Source: Solitalea agri (lineage in GTDB: Bacteria > Bacteroidota > Bacteroidia > Sphingobacteriales > Sphingobacteriaceae). From it: DNA of 64,000 bases. Shown here in pieces: positions 7,775-17,231 of the stretch; the stretch's first letter is position 1, and each line of letters starts with the position of its first letter. A model generated the notes under the pieces. The model made no database searches. It had not been told where the DNA came from and saw nothing but the letters and a program-made list of their open reading frames with translations. The stretch lies in the NCBI RefSeq assembly GCF_023914155.1, contig NZ_JAMWYS010000036.1, forward strand, positions 1-64,000, read 5' to 3'. A program made the position numbers and the translations under genes.

Positions 7775-9504
7775 TACAATCCTTGTCCCGATTTAAAGAC
7801 TGAATTAATCGTTACCGGCAGTTTTCCAGTGGTAGTTAGTTGGCCTAAAACAACTTTTGCAGCAGCCTGTTCGGTATATTTCGATTCTTCGTAGAATACC
7901 CACAGTGCGTTGCTTTTTTCAATTGCAGGTATGCCGGCAAGGGTATATGCATTTGCCATCACCGCTACATAAGCTTTTCCGCTTTGGGCAAGATCTGATA
8001 TCAGATTAATTACCGGTGAATTAAAGTCAAGAACGCTGCGTGGTCGTGGACGGTTGTCATGAATTCCGATGATTACTTTATCAAAATTTTTTAATTGAGC
8101 TCTAATATTATCGATGGTTTTCTGATTGGCATCTTTGGCTACCGAAATTGTTGCTGCTGAAGGAAACGTAGCACTTAATGTTTTCTGAAAAATAGTGCTT
8201 TCGATTGTTCCGATAGAAAGAATAAGTACCTTTTCGCCATTCTTTACTACACTGTCGGTAGGTTTAATTAACGTAGTGGCTGCTGCTTCAGCTAATTGAG
8301 TGTTTAAAACATTCGCCGATTCGGGATTCAGGTCTTGTGTTAAATTAGGTAGATAAACCGGTTGATAATTGTTTAAACCCAACCAATATTTGGCGGCAAG
8401 CACTTTCTTGCATCGCTCATTAATGTCCTTTCTGCTAATTTCACCTCTTCTTATCGCTTTTCGAACAGCTTTAATTGATTCGGGCAGATTCTCCACCATT
8501 TCCAGCATGTCGTTTCCGGCAATAGTGGCCATTACTGCAGCTTCGCCTTTAGGATGATATTTTACAACGCCTTTCATTCCCATTGCATCGGTAAATACCA
8601 ATCCCTTAAAGCCAATATTATCTTTTAATAGTGTGGTAACTATAGGTTTTGAAAGGGTGGAAGGTAGATTTTTGGTAGAATCTAAACTGGGTATGTTCAT
8701 ATGAGCAACCATTACGCCACCAATTCCGGCGGCAATCAGTTGCTTAAATGGATACATTTCCAGCGAATCTAAACGCTCTTTGCTGAAGTTTAATTGTGGT
8801 AAGTCGTAATGCGAATCGGTTTCGGTATCACCATGTCCAGGGAAATGTTTGGCTGTTGCCAATAATCCACCGTCTTGCATGCCTTTCATAAAAGCAATGC
8901 CTTTTTCAGCAACATTGTATTTGTTCTCGCCAAACGACCGGAAATTAATTACAGGGTTTTTAATGTTATTGTTCACATCAACTACCGGAGCAAAATTCAT
9001 CTGTATTCCCGCTCGTTTAAATTGGGCTGCCATTTGTTTGCCCATTTCATAAATCAGTTCATTGTTTTGGATGGCGCCTAAGGTCATTTGAAATGGGTAC
9101 GAGACAGTGCTGTCGAGTCGCATAGCCAAGCCCCATTCTCCATCGGTTGTTACCAATGCAGGCACTTTTAAACCTTTCTGTATCCTGTTCAAAAGCAAAG
9201 CATTTCTTACAGGGCCACCTTGAAAAGTAATGATTCCCCCGGCTTGGTATTTTTGAATAAGGGCCGTTATCGAATCTTGCTTTTCTTTAGTTTGATTTGA
9301 GTAGACGGGGACTATAAATAGTTGAGCGATTCGCTTCTTGCGGCTCATTTTCTTAAAAACCGAATCAGCCCAGTGTGGCTTATTTTCAATAGCATCAATT
9401 ATACTTTTTTTTTCTGCGGAGGAAACGGTTTGAGCTTCTACGGCTGTAAAAGAAAAAAATAAGGCCAGAATCAGGCTAATGCAAAATCGTTTACTATAAA
9501 TCAT
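7774..9504 (-). CDS. Glycoside hydrolase family 3 protein (beta-N-acetylglucosaminidase-like)
   Basis: 576 aa with an N-terminal signal peptide (residues about 1-24, ending AVEAQ). The catalytic barrel carries ATAKHFPGHGDTETDSHYDLP near residue 220, the Lys-His-Phe-Pro-Gly-His-Gly and Asp-Ser-His signature of NagZ-type GH3 enzymes. The nucleophile region is near VFTDAMGMKG. A second alpha/beta domain follows (residues about 400-576). It likely removes terminal GlcNAc from peptidoglycan or other glycans in the periplasm. It lacks the beta-lactamase fusion seen in some Bacteroidota homologues. The exact substrate is not shown by sequence. Confidence 0.9.
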   Translation of the reverse strand: MIYSKRFCISLILALFFSFTAVEAQTVSSAEKKSIIDAIENKPHWADSVFKKMSRKKRIAQLFIVPVYSNQTKEKQDSITALIQKYQAGGIITFQGGPVRNALLLNRIQKGLKVPALVTTDGEWGLAMRLDSTVSYPFQMTLGAIQNNELIYEMGKQMAAQFKRAGIQMNFAPVVDVNNNIKNPVINFRSFGENKYNVAEKGIAFMKGMQDGGLLATAKHFPGHGDTETDSHYDLPQLNFSKERLDSLEMYPFKQLIAAGIGGVMVAHMNIPSLDSTKNLPSTLSKPIVTTLLKDNIGFKGLVFTDAMGMKGVVKYHPKGEAAVMATIAGNDMLEMVENLPESIKAVRKAIRRGEISRKDINERCKKVLAAKYWLGLNNYQPVYLPNLTQDLNPESANVLNTQLAEAAATTLIKPTDSVVKNGEKVLILSIGTIESTIFQKTLSATFPSAATISVAKDANQKTIDNIRAQLKNFDKVIIGIHDNRPRPRSVLDFNSPVINLISDLAQSGKAYVAVMANAYTLAGIPAIEKSNALWVFYEESKYTEQAAAKVVLGQLTTTGKLPVTINSVFKSGQGL

Positions 9505-9772
9505 TTTTTATTGGAATGGATATTTATTAGGAACAAATATAAGGCTTGAATGGTAGCAGTTGGCCTTTGAAATGCCGGTAACAGTTATTTTATTGAAGCC
9601 AAACATGAAGCGGTTATTTATGCTTTGTGCTGTGTAGTATACAGCGTTTAATGTTGGTGACGTTTTTAATAGTTTCAAAAAGCGTGTTTAAACAGTTAAA
9701 AGAGCAATAATAGTTCGAGGCAATGATGGGTATATATTTTGTAAGAGGCTCGTTAAATTGTATGAAACAACT

Positions 9773-10378
9773 ATGAAGAAGAAGCATTGGCTTTTGGCCG
9801 GAATGTTATTAATGGCCTCAAATATTTGTTCGGCTCAAGTAAAACCGGATAGCAAAGTGGGTGTATTGCTTGCCTGTGGGGCAGGGACTTTATTTCCAGA
9901 GGAGCAAGGTAATAGTTTTAGTAATACGTATGATGCAGGACTCGCCCTAAATATCGTCGCATACTATCGTTATTACTTCTCTAAAAATATAGCTGTTGAA
10001 CCAGGTTTGGGGTATATGGCTAATGGATGGACTGAAAACTTTGTCATTGGTACAGCAGGAGCAAAGGTGGGATATGAAGTAAAAAACTCTTTCCTGAATA
10101 TTCCTGTTACTGTACAATATGTGGTTGATAAATTTACCGTGGGTGCTGGTCCTGAAATAAATTATTTGTTCAGAACTAATAGCGATCGATATTCAAAAGA
10201 TAATTTCAACTCCTTTAGTTACGGGGTGACCGGAGGATTGGATTATAAATTTTCTTATTTCCGAGTAGGGTTTAATTATAAGTTTGGCTTGGCCCAGGTT
10301 TATAATACTTCAGCTAACTTATTTGAGAAAAAGGCTCAATGTCAAAGTTTAATGCTATCATTTAGGTATGAGCTATAA
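9773..10378 (+). CDS. Small outer-membrane beta-barrel protein
   Basis: 201 aa from the ATG at 9773. An in-frame TTG at 9758 would add five residues, but MKKKHWLLAGMLLMAS is the natural signal-peptide start. Alternating hydrophobic and polar strands fill the mature part (e.g. ALNIVAYYRYYF, SFSYGVTGGLDYKF, FRVGFNYKFG), and it ends SFRYEL, an aromatic barrel-type end. It resembles the OmpA/PorT-like barrel families common in Bacteroidota. The ligand is unknown. It is followed by a strong terminator. Confidence 0.85.
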   Translation: MKKKHWLLAGMLLMASNICSAQVKPDSKVGVLLACGAGTLFPEEQGNSFSNTYDAGLALNIVAYYRYYFSKNIAVEPGLGYMANGWTENFVIGTAGAKVGYEVKNSFLNIPVTVQYVVDKFTVGAGPEINYLFRTNSDRYSKDNFNSFSYGVTGGLDYKFSYFRVGFNYKFGLAQVYNTSANLFEKKAQCQSLMLSFRYEL

Positions 10379-10392
10379 ATATTGATACAAAT

Positions 10393-10423
10393 AAAAAAAC
10401 CGGGTAAAAACCCGGTTTTTTTT
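10393..10423. terminator. Strong bidirectional Rho-independent terminator
   Basis: A-run, AACCGGG, a short loop TAAAAA, CCCGGTT and a run of eight T. It lies between the barrel gene (plus) and the Cys-rich lipoprotein gene (minus) and serves both. Confidence 0.9.
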
Positions 10424-10425
10424 GT

Positions 10426-11049
10426 TTAGTTCTTCTCTTGTTCACAAGTTGGGATTTTGTAACAATCAATGTACAAGCCCCAGTTATTTCCAGGATATGC
10501 TTTGTCACCACCCCAAGCTGTTTCTTTTGGTTCACAATCTTTCAGCGCTTCAGCATGAGTTAGGATACAGATGCAGTTACAGTTTGCGAATTTTTCGATC
10601 GGGAATTTCTCTACCCAGCATCTTACACCACAATCAGGGTGCTCGCTTTTCACTCCCCATTCGGTTTTGTCGAACTGACCAGGAATGGCACCTCCGCGAG
10701 TACTAGGAACTTTGTCGCAAGGGCCCACATAAGTGTGGGTGGTTCCCAAGCTCCATCCTTCTTTCGAAACGGAATACTGTACATACAAATAATTCGCATC
10801 CCTGAAAACTCTTACGGTGCCGATTAATTTGTCTTCAGGATTGTTTTTTGGATTACCAGCGTAAAGAGGAAACTCTTTAGGCTCAGAACAAGGAAAGATG
10901 GTACCCTCTCCTGCAACGTCGTTGTAATTGGAGCAACTGATCGACTTAGGCTTCTGCTTAATATCCTCAGTTGTTTTTGTACAACTGTAAATCCCAGCGG
11001 TTAATAGTCCGCCAATAGCCATTAAGGCTACTAAAATTCTCACTTTCAT
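10426..11049 (-). CDS. Cysteine-rich putative lipoprotein
   Basis: 207 aa. The signal sequence ends with a lipobox-like segment GIYSC near residue 23, so lipidation and envelope anchoring are likely. The mature part holds eleven more Cys, including DCGVRCW, ANCNCIC and DCYKIPTC, which suggests disulfides or metal binding. I do not recognise the family. It contains YLYVQYSVSKEGWSLGTTHTYVG, a possible beta-sandwich element. Single gene, ended by the shared terminator at 10393. Confidence 0.75.
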   Translation of the reverse strand: MKVRILVALMAIGGLLTAGIYSCTKTTEDIKQKPKSISCSNYNDVAGEGTIFPCSEPKEFPLYAGNPKNNPEDKLIGTVRVFRDANYLYVQYSVSKEGWSLGTTHTYVGPCDKVPSTRGGAIPGQFDKTEWGVKSEHPDCGVRCWVEKFPIEKFANCNCICILTHAEALKDCEPKETAWGGDKAYPGNNWGLYIDCYKIPTCEQEKN

Positions 11050-11278
11050 AGAGCGTAAAAAAATTAGATTGATATAAATGAATTAATTAATAACCGTTCA
11101 GCTATATCAAATTAAATGACAGTTGTTTTAATGCCAATTAAATCAATGATTTATTAGTTATTTTACTATTTTATGTGTTAAATAATCAGCAGCACAGTAT
11201 GGTTTTGTCAACAATAGGTTACAATTGCTTTGCGTCTGATGGAATGTGTTTTGTTAGTTTTACTTCCGTAAACTAAAA

Positions 11279-11884
11279 ATGAACCCAATGAAAAAATTAT
11301 TAATGGCAGTAGTTACTGCCTTTATCGCCTTCTCGGCAAATGCGCAAAAACTCGATTTTGGGATTAAAGGAGGAGTAAACTTTGCCAATGCAAGTGATAT
11401 TAAATTTACAGGAGGCTTAAACGAATCGTACAAGCAAACTGCGGATGGAGTTACAGGATATCATTTTGGCGTTTGGGCCGAAATAGGGTCTTCATCTATT
11501 TCCTTTCAACCGGAGTTATTATACTCGCGTAAAGGCTTTAAAGCAACCGACGAAATTGGTCAAGAATCAAATGTTCAATTAAACTATCTTGATATTCCAT
11601 TATTGGCCAAGATTAAACCATTGCCTATGCTTCACATAGTTGCAGGTCCTCAAGTTTCAATTAAACTGGCGGATAAAATAACCGGACCCAGTGATTTTAC
11701 AGATGCATTAAATCAAGAAAGTTTTAAGAATGGCGATTGGGGGGCAATTTTAGGAGCTGGAGTTTCACTTTCAAATTTTCAGATTGATGCCCGTTACGTA
11801 TGGGGTTTGAGCAAGGTGACAAGCGATAATTTAGAATTTAAGAACCAAATGTTCCAGATCTCACTGGCGTATAAATTGTTTTAA
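11279..11884 (+). CDS. PorT-family outer-membrane beta-barrel protein
   Basis: 201 aa. The signal peptide ends near SANAQ (residue 23); an alternative ATG at 11288 gives MKKLLMAV. After it, KLDFGIKGGVNFANASD is the usual first strand of Bacteroidota PorT-like barrels. YLDIPLLAKIKP and LHIVAGPQVSI match the same family, and the end FQISLAYKLF is a barrel-closing motif. It shares its architecture with the gene at 9773 but is not an obvious recent duplicate. Role unknown beyond outer-membrane location. Confidence 0.88.
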   Translation: MNPMKKLLMAVVTAFIAFSANAQKLDFGIKGGVNFANASDIKFTGGLNESYKQTADGVTGYHFGVWAEIGSSSISFQPELLYSRKGFKATDEIGQESNVQLNYLDIPLLAKIKPLPMLHIVAGPQVSIKLADKITGPSDFTDALNQESFKNGDWGAILGAGVSLSNFQIDARYVWGLSKVTSDNLEFKNQMFQISLAYKLF

Positions 11885-11922
11885 TAAGAACGATCTATAT
11901 TTTTAAAATTTCAATAAAACAG

Positions 11923-11960
11923 AAACATCCGGGTCTCTCACCTCCCGGATGTTTTCATTT
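11923..11960 (+). terminator. Rho-independent terminator
   Basis: AAACATCCGGG (11923-11933) pairs with CCCGGATGTTT (11944-11954) around a 10-nt loop, then a T-rich tail. It ends the PorT-like gene and may also act on the opposing nrdJ transcript. Confidence 0.85.
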
Positions 11961-11994
11961 TAACCTATGTTTACGCTCAGAGGTTCTGTTTAGT

Positions 11995-14900
11995 TTAACT
12001 GCAACCTAATGAGTTTCCGCAGTTAAGACATTTATAGCAAGTGCCTGATCTTACGGTAATATGGCCGCATACATTGCATGCCGGTGCATCTGATTGAACA
12101 CCTCCACTTATATCGAAACTCTTATATTTTACTGTAGTTTCAGCCTTTTGCTGACTTACCAGTTCAGGTGTAACTTGATTGCTAGCATCCGTATTATGGT
12201 CGTCATCATGCATCTCCGGATTGCTTAAATGTACATTTTGCTGGGTAATAACATGCACTAAATCGGCGCGATTGAGGTATTCATACCCTAGCAATCGGAA
12301 AATGTAGTCTATTATTGAAGTAGCACTTTTAATATTTTCATGCCCTCCAACCATACCCGAAGGCTCGAAGCGGGTGAAGGTAAATTTGTCGACAAATTCT
12401 TCTAATGGAACGCCGTATTGTAAACCAATCGAAACGGCAATGGCAAAGCAGTTCATCAGTGATCGGAAGGATGCTCCCTCTTTGTGCATATCAACAAAGA
12501 TTTCGCCAACTGTTCCATCCTGATATTCTCCTGTTCGCACAAAGACTGTTTGACCGCCAACTTGCGCTTTTTGGGTAAAACCTCTACGTTTATGAGGTAA
12601 ACGTTTGCGCTCAACTATACTTGATAGTTGACGTTTGAAGATAGTATCTTCTGATTTATTGATAATATGAATAGCTGCCTCCAATACTTGCTCAGGAGAT
12701 AATTCCTGTATTTTAAGCTCCGCGGCTTTCCCTAAAGCTTCCTCTACTATATCAATTTTAGAATCTTCTTTAGTATCGGATTTTGTAGATAATGGTTGTG
12801 ATAATTTACAACCATCGCGATACAGGGCATTGGCTTTCAGTCCTAGTTCCCAGCTTAAACGATAACAATCCTTTATTTGCTCTTCGGTAGCTTCATTAGG
12901 TAAATTAATGGTTTTGGATATTGCTCCTGATAAAAATGGCTGAGCTGCCGACATCATTCTTATATGGCCATGTGCATGGATATATCGTTTGCCAATATTT
13001 CCGCATCTGTTGGCACAATCAAATATTGGGTAATGCTCTTGTTTTAGATAAGGAGCACCTTCAATAGTCATAGTTCCACATACATAGTCATTAGCCTGGA
13101 CAATCTGATTGTTAGTGAAACCAAGAGATTTTAAGAGGTTAAAAGAAGGATCAGCATATTGTTCAGGTTTAAATCCAAGGCGTTGCAAGCATTCTTCTCC
13201 CAATGTCCAAATGTTAAAGGCGAAGCTTATCTCAAAAGCCGAGAGAATTTCTTTATCCAATCGCTCAAGATCAGACGGAGTAAAACCTTTGGCCGCTAAT
13301 GACTCAAAGTTAATATGTGGTGCGTATTTAATAGAACCTGTACCCTTAGCATAATTAACAATATTTTCTATTTCGTGGGTATTATAACCCAGATTTTTAA
13401 GAGCAGCAGGAATTGCCTGGTTAATTATTTTGAAGTAACCACCACCTGAAAGCTTTTTGAATTTTACCAGTGCAAAATCAGGTTCAATGCCGGTCGTGTC
13501 GCAATCCATTACCAAGCCAATTGTTCCGGTAGGAGCAATTACGGTAGTTTGAGCATTTCGATATCCATATTTTTCACCTAGTTCTACCGCTTTATCCCAA
13601 GCATTGCAAGCAGCTGATAATAAATAATCAGGGCAAAATTTAGGGTCGATTCCAGGAGGGGTAATTTGCAGGTCTTCGTAAGCTTCCACCGTATTGTAGG
13701 CAGCATATCGATGGTTGCGCATAACCCGCATCATGTGATTTTTATTCTTTTTAAATTCTTTAAATGGTCCGAGGTGTTGGGCCATTTCTGCCGAAGTAGA
13801 GTAGGCCGTACCTGTCATTATTGCTGTAATAGCTCCTCCAATTGCACGGGCCTTCTCACTATCATAAGGAATACCAGCCACCATTAACATTGAGCCCAGA
13901 TTTGCATAACCAAGGCCCAACGTCCGGTAGTCGTATGAAAGCTTTGCAACCTCTTGTGAAGGGAATTGTGCCATTAATACCGAAATTTCCAGCACAATGG
14001 TCCACAAACGGCAAATATGTTCAAACCCTTTTACGTCAAATGTTAACGTATCAGGATTGAAGAAATGTTGAAGATTGATAGACGCAAGGTTACATGCGGT
14101 ATTATCTAAAAACATGTATTCAGAGCAAGGATTAGACGCGTTAATTCTACCGCCTTCGGGGCATGTATGCCATTCATTTATGGTGGTATCGAATTGTACT
14201 CCAGGATCAGCGCAACCCCAAGCCGCATAGGCAATCTTATCCCATAGTTTTTCGGCTTCAATGCTGCCAACAGTTTTGCCGGTTGTTCGCGCTTTTAACT
14301 CCCAGTTTTTGCCTTCTTTTAAAGCTTTGAAAAAAGCGTTTGGTATACGTACTGAGTTGTTAGAGTTCTGTCCAGATACAGTTCCATAGGCTTCGCCTTC
14401 GTAATCAGAAGAATAACCAGCCGCAATCAATGCTGCTACTTTCTTTTCTTCTTCAACTTTCCAGTCGATAAACCGGACAATTTCCGGGTGATCCAAGTCG
14501 AGGCATACCATCTTTGCAGCCCTACGAGTGGTGCCGCCTGATTTTATGGCGCCGGCAGCGCGGTCACCAATTTTTAAAAATGACATTAAACCTGAAGAAC
14601 TGCCCCCTCCCGATAATTTCTCATACTCACCTCTTAACCTTGAGTAGTTCGTGCCTACTCCTGATCCGTATTTGAAGATACGTGCTTCACGGACCCAAAG
14701 GTCCATAATTCCTCCTTCGTTTACCAGATCATCGTCAACTGATAGAATAAAGCAGGCGTGAGGCTGAGGACGTTCGTAAGCGGATGTTGATTTTTTTAGC
14801 TCTTCTGTTTCAGGATCAACATAGAAATGTCCCTGAGGCGACCCTGTGATACCGTAGGAAGAGTGCAGTCCGGTGTTAAACCATTGTGGAGAGTTGGGTG

Positions 14901-15294
14901 CAGCCATTTGTGCTGTAATGGTATACGCCAATTCATCATAAAAAACCTGAGCGTCATTTTCACTTGCAAAGTACCCATACTTAACGCCCCATTCTTTCCA
15001 GCAATTAGCCATCCGATGTGCTACTTGTTTAATAGAGTTTTCGGCACCAAGTGTTCCGTCGGCTTGAGGTACACCTGTTCTTCTGAAATATTTTTGTGCT
15101 AAAATATCAGTAGCTACTTGCGACCATGATTCAGGAACTTCAACATTATGCATTTCAAAAACAGCATCACCGGCAGGGTTTCTAATTACCGACGAACGCT
15201 GCTCATACTTAAACAGGTCGAACGGGTTGGTGTTTGACTGGGTAAAATGTCTTTCAACTTTTAACCCTTTTACGGGAGCTGTGTTCTTTTTCAT
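11995..15294 (-). CDS. nrdJ: Adenosylcobalamin-dependent (class II) ribonucleotide reductase
   Basis: 1099 aa. It reduces ribonucleotides to deoxyribonucleotides using vitamin B12 and so works with or without oxygen. NASNPCSEYMF holds the NPC-x-E catalytic motif of the ten-stranded barrel, with the downstream APTGTIG also present. The C-terminal region (from about residue 900) has a TSCPD-like domain, and the last 25 residues hold a cysteine-rich CNVCG...CYKCLNCG tail, likely redox or zinc binding. No nrdAB or cobalamin riboswitch (B12-box sequence) was found upstream. Single gene with its own candidate promoter at 15311-15340. Confidence 0.95.
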   Translation of the reverse strand: MKKNTAPVKGLKVERHFTQSNTNPFDLFKYEQRSSVIRNPAGDAVFEMHNVEVPESWSQVATDILAQKYFRRTGVPQADGTLGAENSIKQVAHRMANCWKEWGVKYGYFASENDAQVFYDELAYTITAQMAAPNSPQWFNTGLHSSYGITGSPQGHFYVDPETEELKKSTSAYERPQPHACFILSVDDDLVNEGGIMDLWVREARIFKYGSGVGTNYSRLRGEYEKLSGGGSSSGLMSFLKIGDRAAGAIKSGGTTRRAAKMVCLDLDHPEIVRFIDWKVEEEKKVAALIAAGYSSDYEGEAYGTVSGQNSNNSVRIPNAFFKALKEGKNWELKARTTGKTVGSIEAEKLWDKIAYAAWGCADPGVQFDTTINEWHTCPEGGRINASNPCSEYMFLDNTACNLASINLQHFFNPDTLTFDVKGFEHICRLWTIVLEISVLMAQFPSQEVAKLSYDYRTLGLGYANLGSMLMVAGIPYDSEKARAIGGAITAIMTGTAYSTSAEMAQHLGPFKEFKKNKNHMMRVMRNHRYAAYNTVEAYEDLQITPPGIDPKFCPDYLLSAACNAWDKAVELGEKYGYRNAQTTVIAPTGTIGLVMDCDTTGIEPDFALVKFKKLSGGGYFKIINQAIPAALKNLGYNTHEIENIVNYAKGTGSIKYAPHINFESLAAKGFTPSDLERLDKEILSAFEISFAFNIWTLGEECLQRLGFKPEQYADPSFNLLKSLGFTNNQIVQANDYVCGTMTIEGAPYLKQEHYPIFDCANRCGNIGKRYIHAHGHIRMMSAAQPFLSGAISKTINLPNEATEEQIKDCYRLSWELGLKANALYRDGCKLSQPLSTKSDTKEDSKIDIVEEALGKAAELKIQELSPEQVLEAAIHIINKSEDTIFKRQLSSIVERKRLPHKRRGFTQKAQVGGQTVFVRTGEYQDGTVGEIFVDMHKEGASFRSLMNCFAIAVSIGLQYGVPLEEFVDKFTFTRFEPSGMVGGHENIKSATSIIDYIFRLLGYEYLNRADLVHVITQQNVHLSNPEMHDDDHNTDASNQVTPELVSQQKAETTVKYKSFDISGGVQSDAPACNVCGHITVRSGTCYKCLNCGNSLGCS

Positions 15295-15310
15295 AGTAAT
15301 TATTTTGTGT

Positions 15311-15340
15311 CAAAAATAGGTTGCAATGTTCGCCTTAAAA
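15311..15340 (-). promoter_or_regulatory. Candidate Bacteroidota-type promoter for nrdJ
   Basis: On the minus strand, TATTTTTG (complement of 15311-15318) matches the TAnnTTTG -7 element. TTTT (15337-15340) lies 18 bp upstream in place of the -33 TTTG. The nrdJ ATG is 16 bp downstream of the -7 element. Confidence 0.5.
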
Positions 15341-15633
15341 ATGATATTTCTCAGGGCTGCGTAAGCATGAAGTAAAGGGTACTAATAATGTAGTTTGTAT
15401 TGATCCTGACTAACCTTTAACTAAAACGGATAACTACCTTGCTGTAATCAACTTAAACTGTCTGTTATAACTTATTAAATACCGGAGAGCGATACTTTAA
15501 ATTTAATAAGCCAACAAAAAAAATAAGCTGTACAGTTTTCCACAGGCTTCAATAAAATTAAGCTGCAGGCGCTGCTAATCTTTATAGCTGGGCTTTAAAA
15601 TGAAAATGTTTAATGTGGAAAACTTAATAAACA
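15341..15633. other. Gene-free stretch between nrdJ and pyk
   Basis: AT-rich with no supported gene. It contains a 10-bp inverted repeat, CTTATTAAAT (15471-15480) with ATTTAATAAG (15501-15510), of unknown role. No riboswitch or tRNA was recognised. Confidence 0.5.
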
Positions 15634-15664
15634 AAAAACGCGATCATTTTTTGACCGCGTTTCT
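15634..15664 (-). terminator. Rho-independent terminator of pyk
   Basis: On the minus strand AACGCGGTC pairs with GATCGCGTT (one G-U) around AAAAAAT, followed by a T-run. It lies about 30 bp past the pyk stop codon. Confidence 0.85.
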
Positions 15665-15695
15665 GATTGATAGCAAAAGCTATAGCATACATAGT

Positions 15696-17123
15696 TTAAG
15701 CGAGACTCACCTTAATGGTGTTCGTTCTGCCTTTTTCAGCAATAGGAGTAGAGGCAGTGTTGATGATAACATCACCTTCTGCAACATATCCCTGTTCTTT
15801 TAAAATATCATTAACCTCTTTAATGGTTTTATCAGTGGTTTCGAATTTATCGTAATAGAACGCTTTTACACCCCAAATTAAGCCAATGCTGTTCATCAGA
15901 TCGCGGTTGGCAGTAAATACAAAAGTACGGGCCTTAGGGCGTTGGCTGGCAATTTGATAAGCAGAATATCCCGACCATGACATGGAAATGATTGCCTTGG
16001 CTCCTGTTTTTTCCGCTAAGTAAACCGCCGAATTGCATACTGAGTCAGCTAAGAAAGTTTCCGGATGTTCTTCGATTTGAGAGTCGTTATAGTATGGGTA
16101 CATGCCTTCTTCAATGTTACGGATGATCTTACTCATCGACTCAATAACAATTACCGGATAAGCACCTACCGAGGTTTCATTACTTAACATTACTGCATCT
16201 GCACCGTCTAAGACAGAGTTTGCAACGTCATTCGCCTCAGCACGGGTCGGACGAGGGTTGGTTACCATTGAGTCCATCATCTGTGTTGCAATAATTACCG
16301 GTTTGGCTAATGCTGTACACTTTTTAACGATTTGCTTTTGTAACAAAGGAACTTCTTCCATTGGCATTTCAACACCCAAGTCGCCACGGGCAACCATTAC
16401 ACCATCGGTAACATCAATGATTGAGTCAATGTTCTCAATGGCTTCCGGTTTCTCTATTTTAGCAATTACTTTAGCGATACTGCCGTTTTGGGCAATAATC
16501 TTTTTTAAATCGATGATATCTTGTGCTTCACGAACAAATGATAGTCCGATCCACTCAATGTTATTTTTCAACGCAAAGTCAAGATCTTCACGATCTTTCT
16601 CGGTTAAACTTGGTGTACTGGTTTTAGTAAAAGGCAGGTTAACTCCTTTTTTTGATGAAAGCACTCCACTGTAAAGGACTTCTGCTTTAACAGAATCTGC
16701 TTTATTGGTTTCTAAGACGCGCATTTGCATTTTTCCGTCATCCAATAAAAACACTTCACCTGGGTTAACATCTTTAGGGAATGGTGTATAAGTAATGTAG
16801 ATCGAGTTTTTATCACCAATTTTTGGAGTGGTAACAATATTAACGATATCGCCGGTTTCAAATGCTACACCGTTATTCTCCATATCGCCGATACGGATTT
16901 TTGGGCCTTGCAAATCTGCCAGGATACCTACATTAAAATTAAACTCTTTATTGATTTCGCGGATTAGGTTGATGGTGAATTGATGTTCTTCGTGTTTGCC
17001 GTGGGAGAAGTTAATGCGACAAACATTAAGGCCTGCCTTTATCATTTCCAGCAGTACTTCCTTCTTAGCGGAAGCAGGCCCAAGTGTAGCCACAATCTTG
17101 GTTCTGTTATGTAATTCTTTCAT
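15696..17123 (-). CDS. pyk: Pyruvate kinase
   Basis: 475 aa, normal family length. It transfers phosphate from phosphoenolpyruvate to ADP, the last step of glycolysis. NFSHGKHEEH near residue 39 binds nucleotide. IAKIEKPEAIENID carries the catalytic Lys and the acidic metal ligand. MVARGDLGVEMP (near residue 245) completes the active site. The C-terminal regulatory domain is present. A candidate TAnnTTTG -7 element (TATTTTTG) lies at 17147-17154. The IPExxxVDY gene upstream is co-directional with a 108-bp gap. Confidence 0.97.
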   Translation of the reverse strand: MKELHNRTKIVATLGPASAKKEVLLEMIKAGLNVCRINFSHGKHEEHQFTINLIREINKEFNFNVGILADLQGPKIRIGDMENNGVAFETGDIVNIVTTPKIGDKNSIYITYTPFPKDVNPGEVFLLDDGKMQMRVLETNKADSVKAEVLYSGVLSSKKGVNLPFTKTSTPSLTEKDREDLDFALKNNIEWIGLSFVREAQDIIDLKKIIAQNGSIAKVIAKIEKPEAIENIDSIIDVTDGVMVARGDLGVEMPMEEVPLLQKQIVKKCTALAKPVIIATQMMDSMVTNPRPTRAEANDVANSVLDGADAVMLSNETSVGAYPVIVIESMSKIIRNIEEGMYPYYNDSQIEEHPETFLADSVCNSAVYLAEKTGAKAIISMSWSGYSAYQIASQRPKARTFVFTANRDLMNSIGLIWGVKAFYYDKFETTDKTIKEVNDILKEQGYVAEGDVIINTASTPIAEKGRTNTIKVSLA

Positions 17124-17146
17124 ATAAGTTTTCGAGTTTGCGGTGG

Positions 17147-17154
17147 CAAAAATA
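17147..17154 (-). promoter_or_regulatory. Candidate -7 element upstream of pyk
   Basis: On the minus strand TATTTTTG matches TAnnTTTG, 23 bp before the pyk start. No good -33 TTTG lies 18-21 bp upstream, so support is partial. Confidence 0.35.
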
Positions 17155-17231
17155 CAATTTGTTTCCGATACTCTATGCGTTAGTGTTAACTATACATAAA
17201 GTATTGTTTTTCATAAAATTAAGTTTAGGCC

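Noticed and set aside
15533-15545. DnaA-box-like TTTTCCACA
   Set aside because: A single near-match in AT-rich sequence with no cluster or origin genes nearby.
15341-15633. Cobalamin riboswitch upstream of nrdJ
   Set aside because: No B12-box sequence on the minus strand, and the likely transcription start leaves no room.
16258-16674. 138-codon ORF opposite pyk
   Set aside because: Shadow of the pyruvate kinase gene in another frame.
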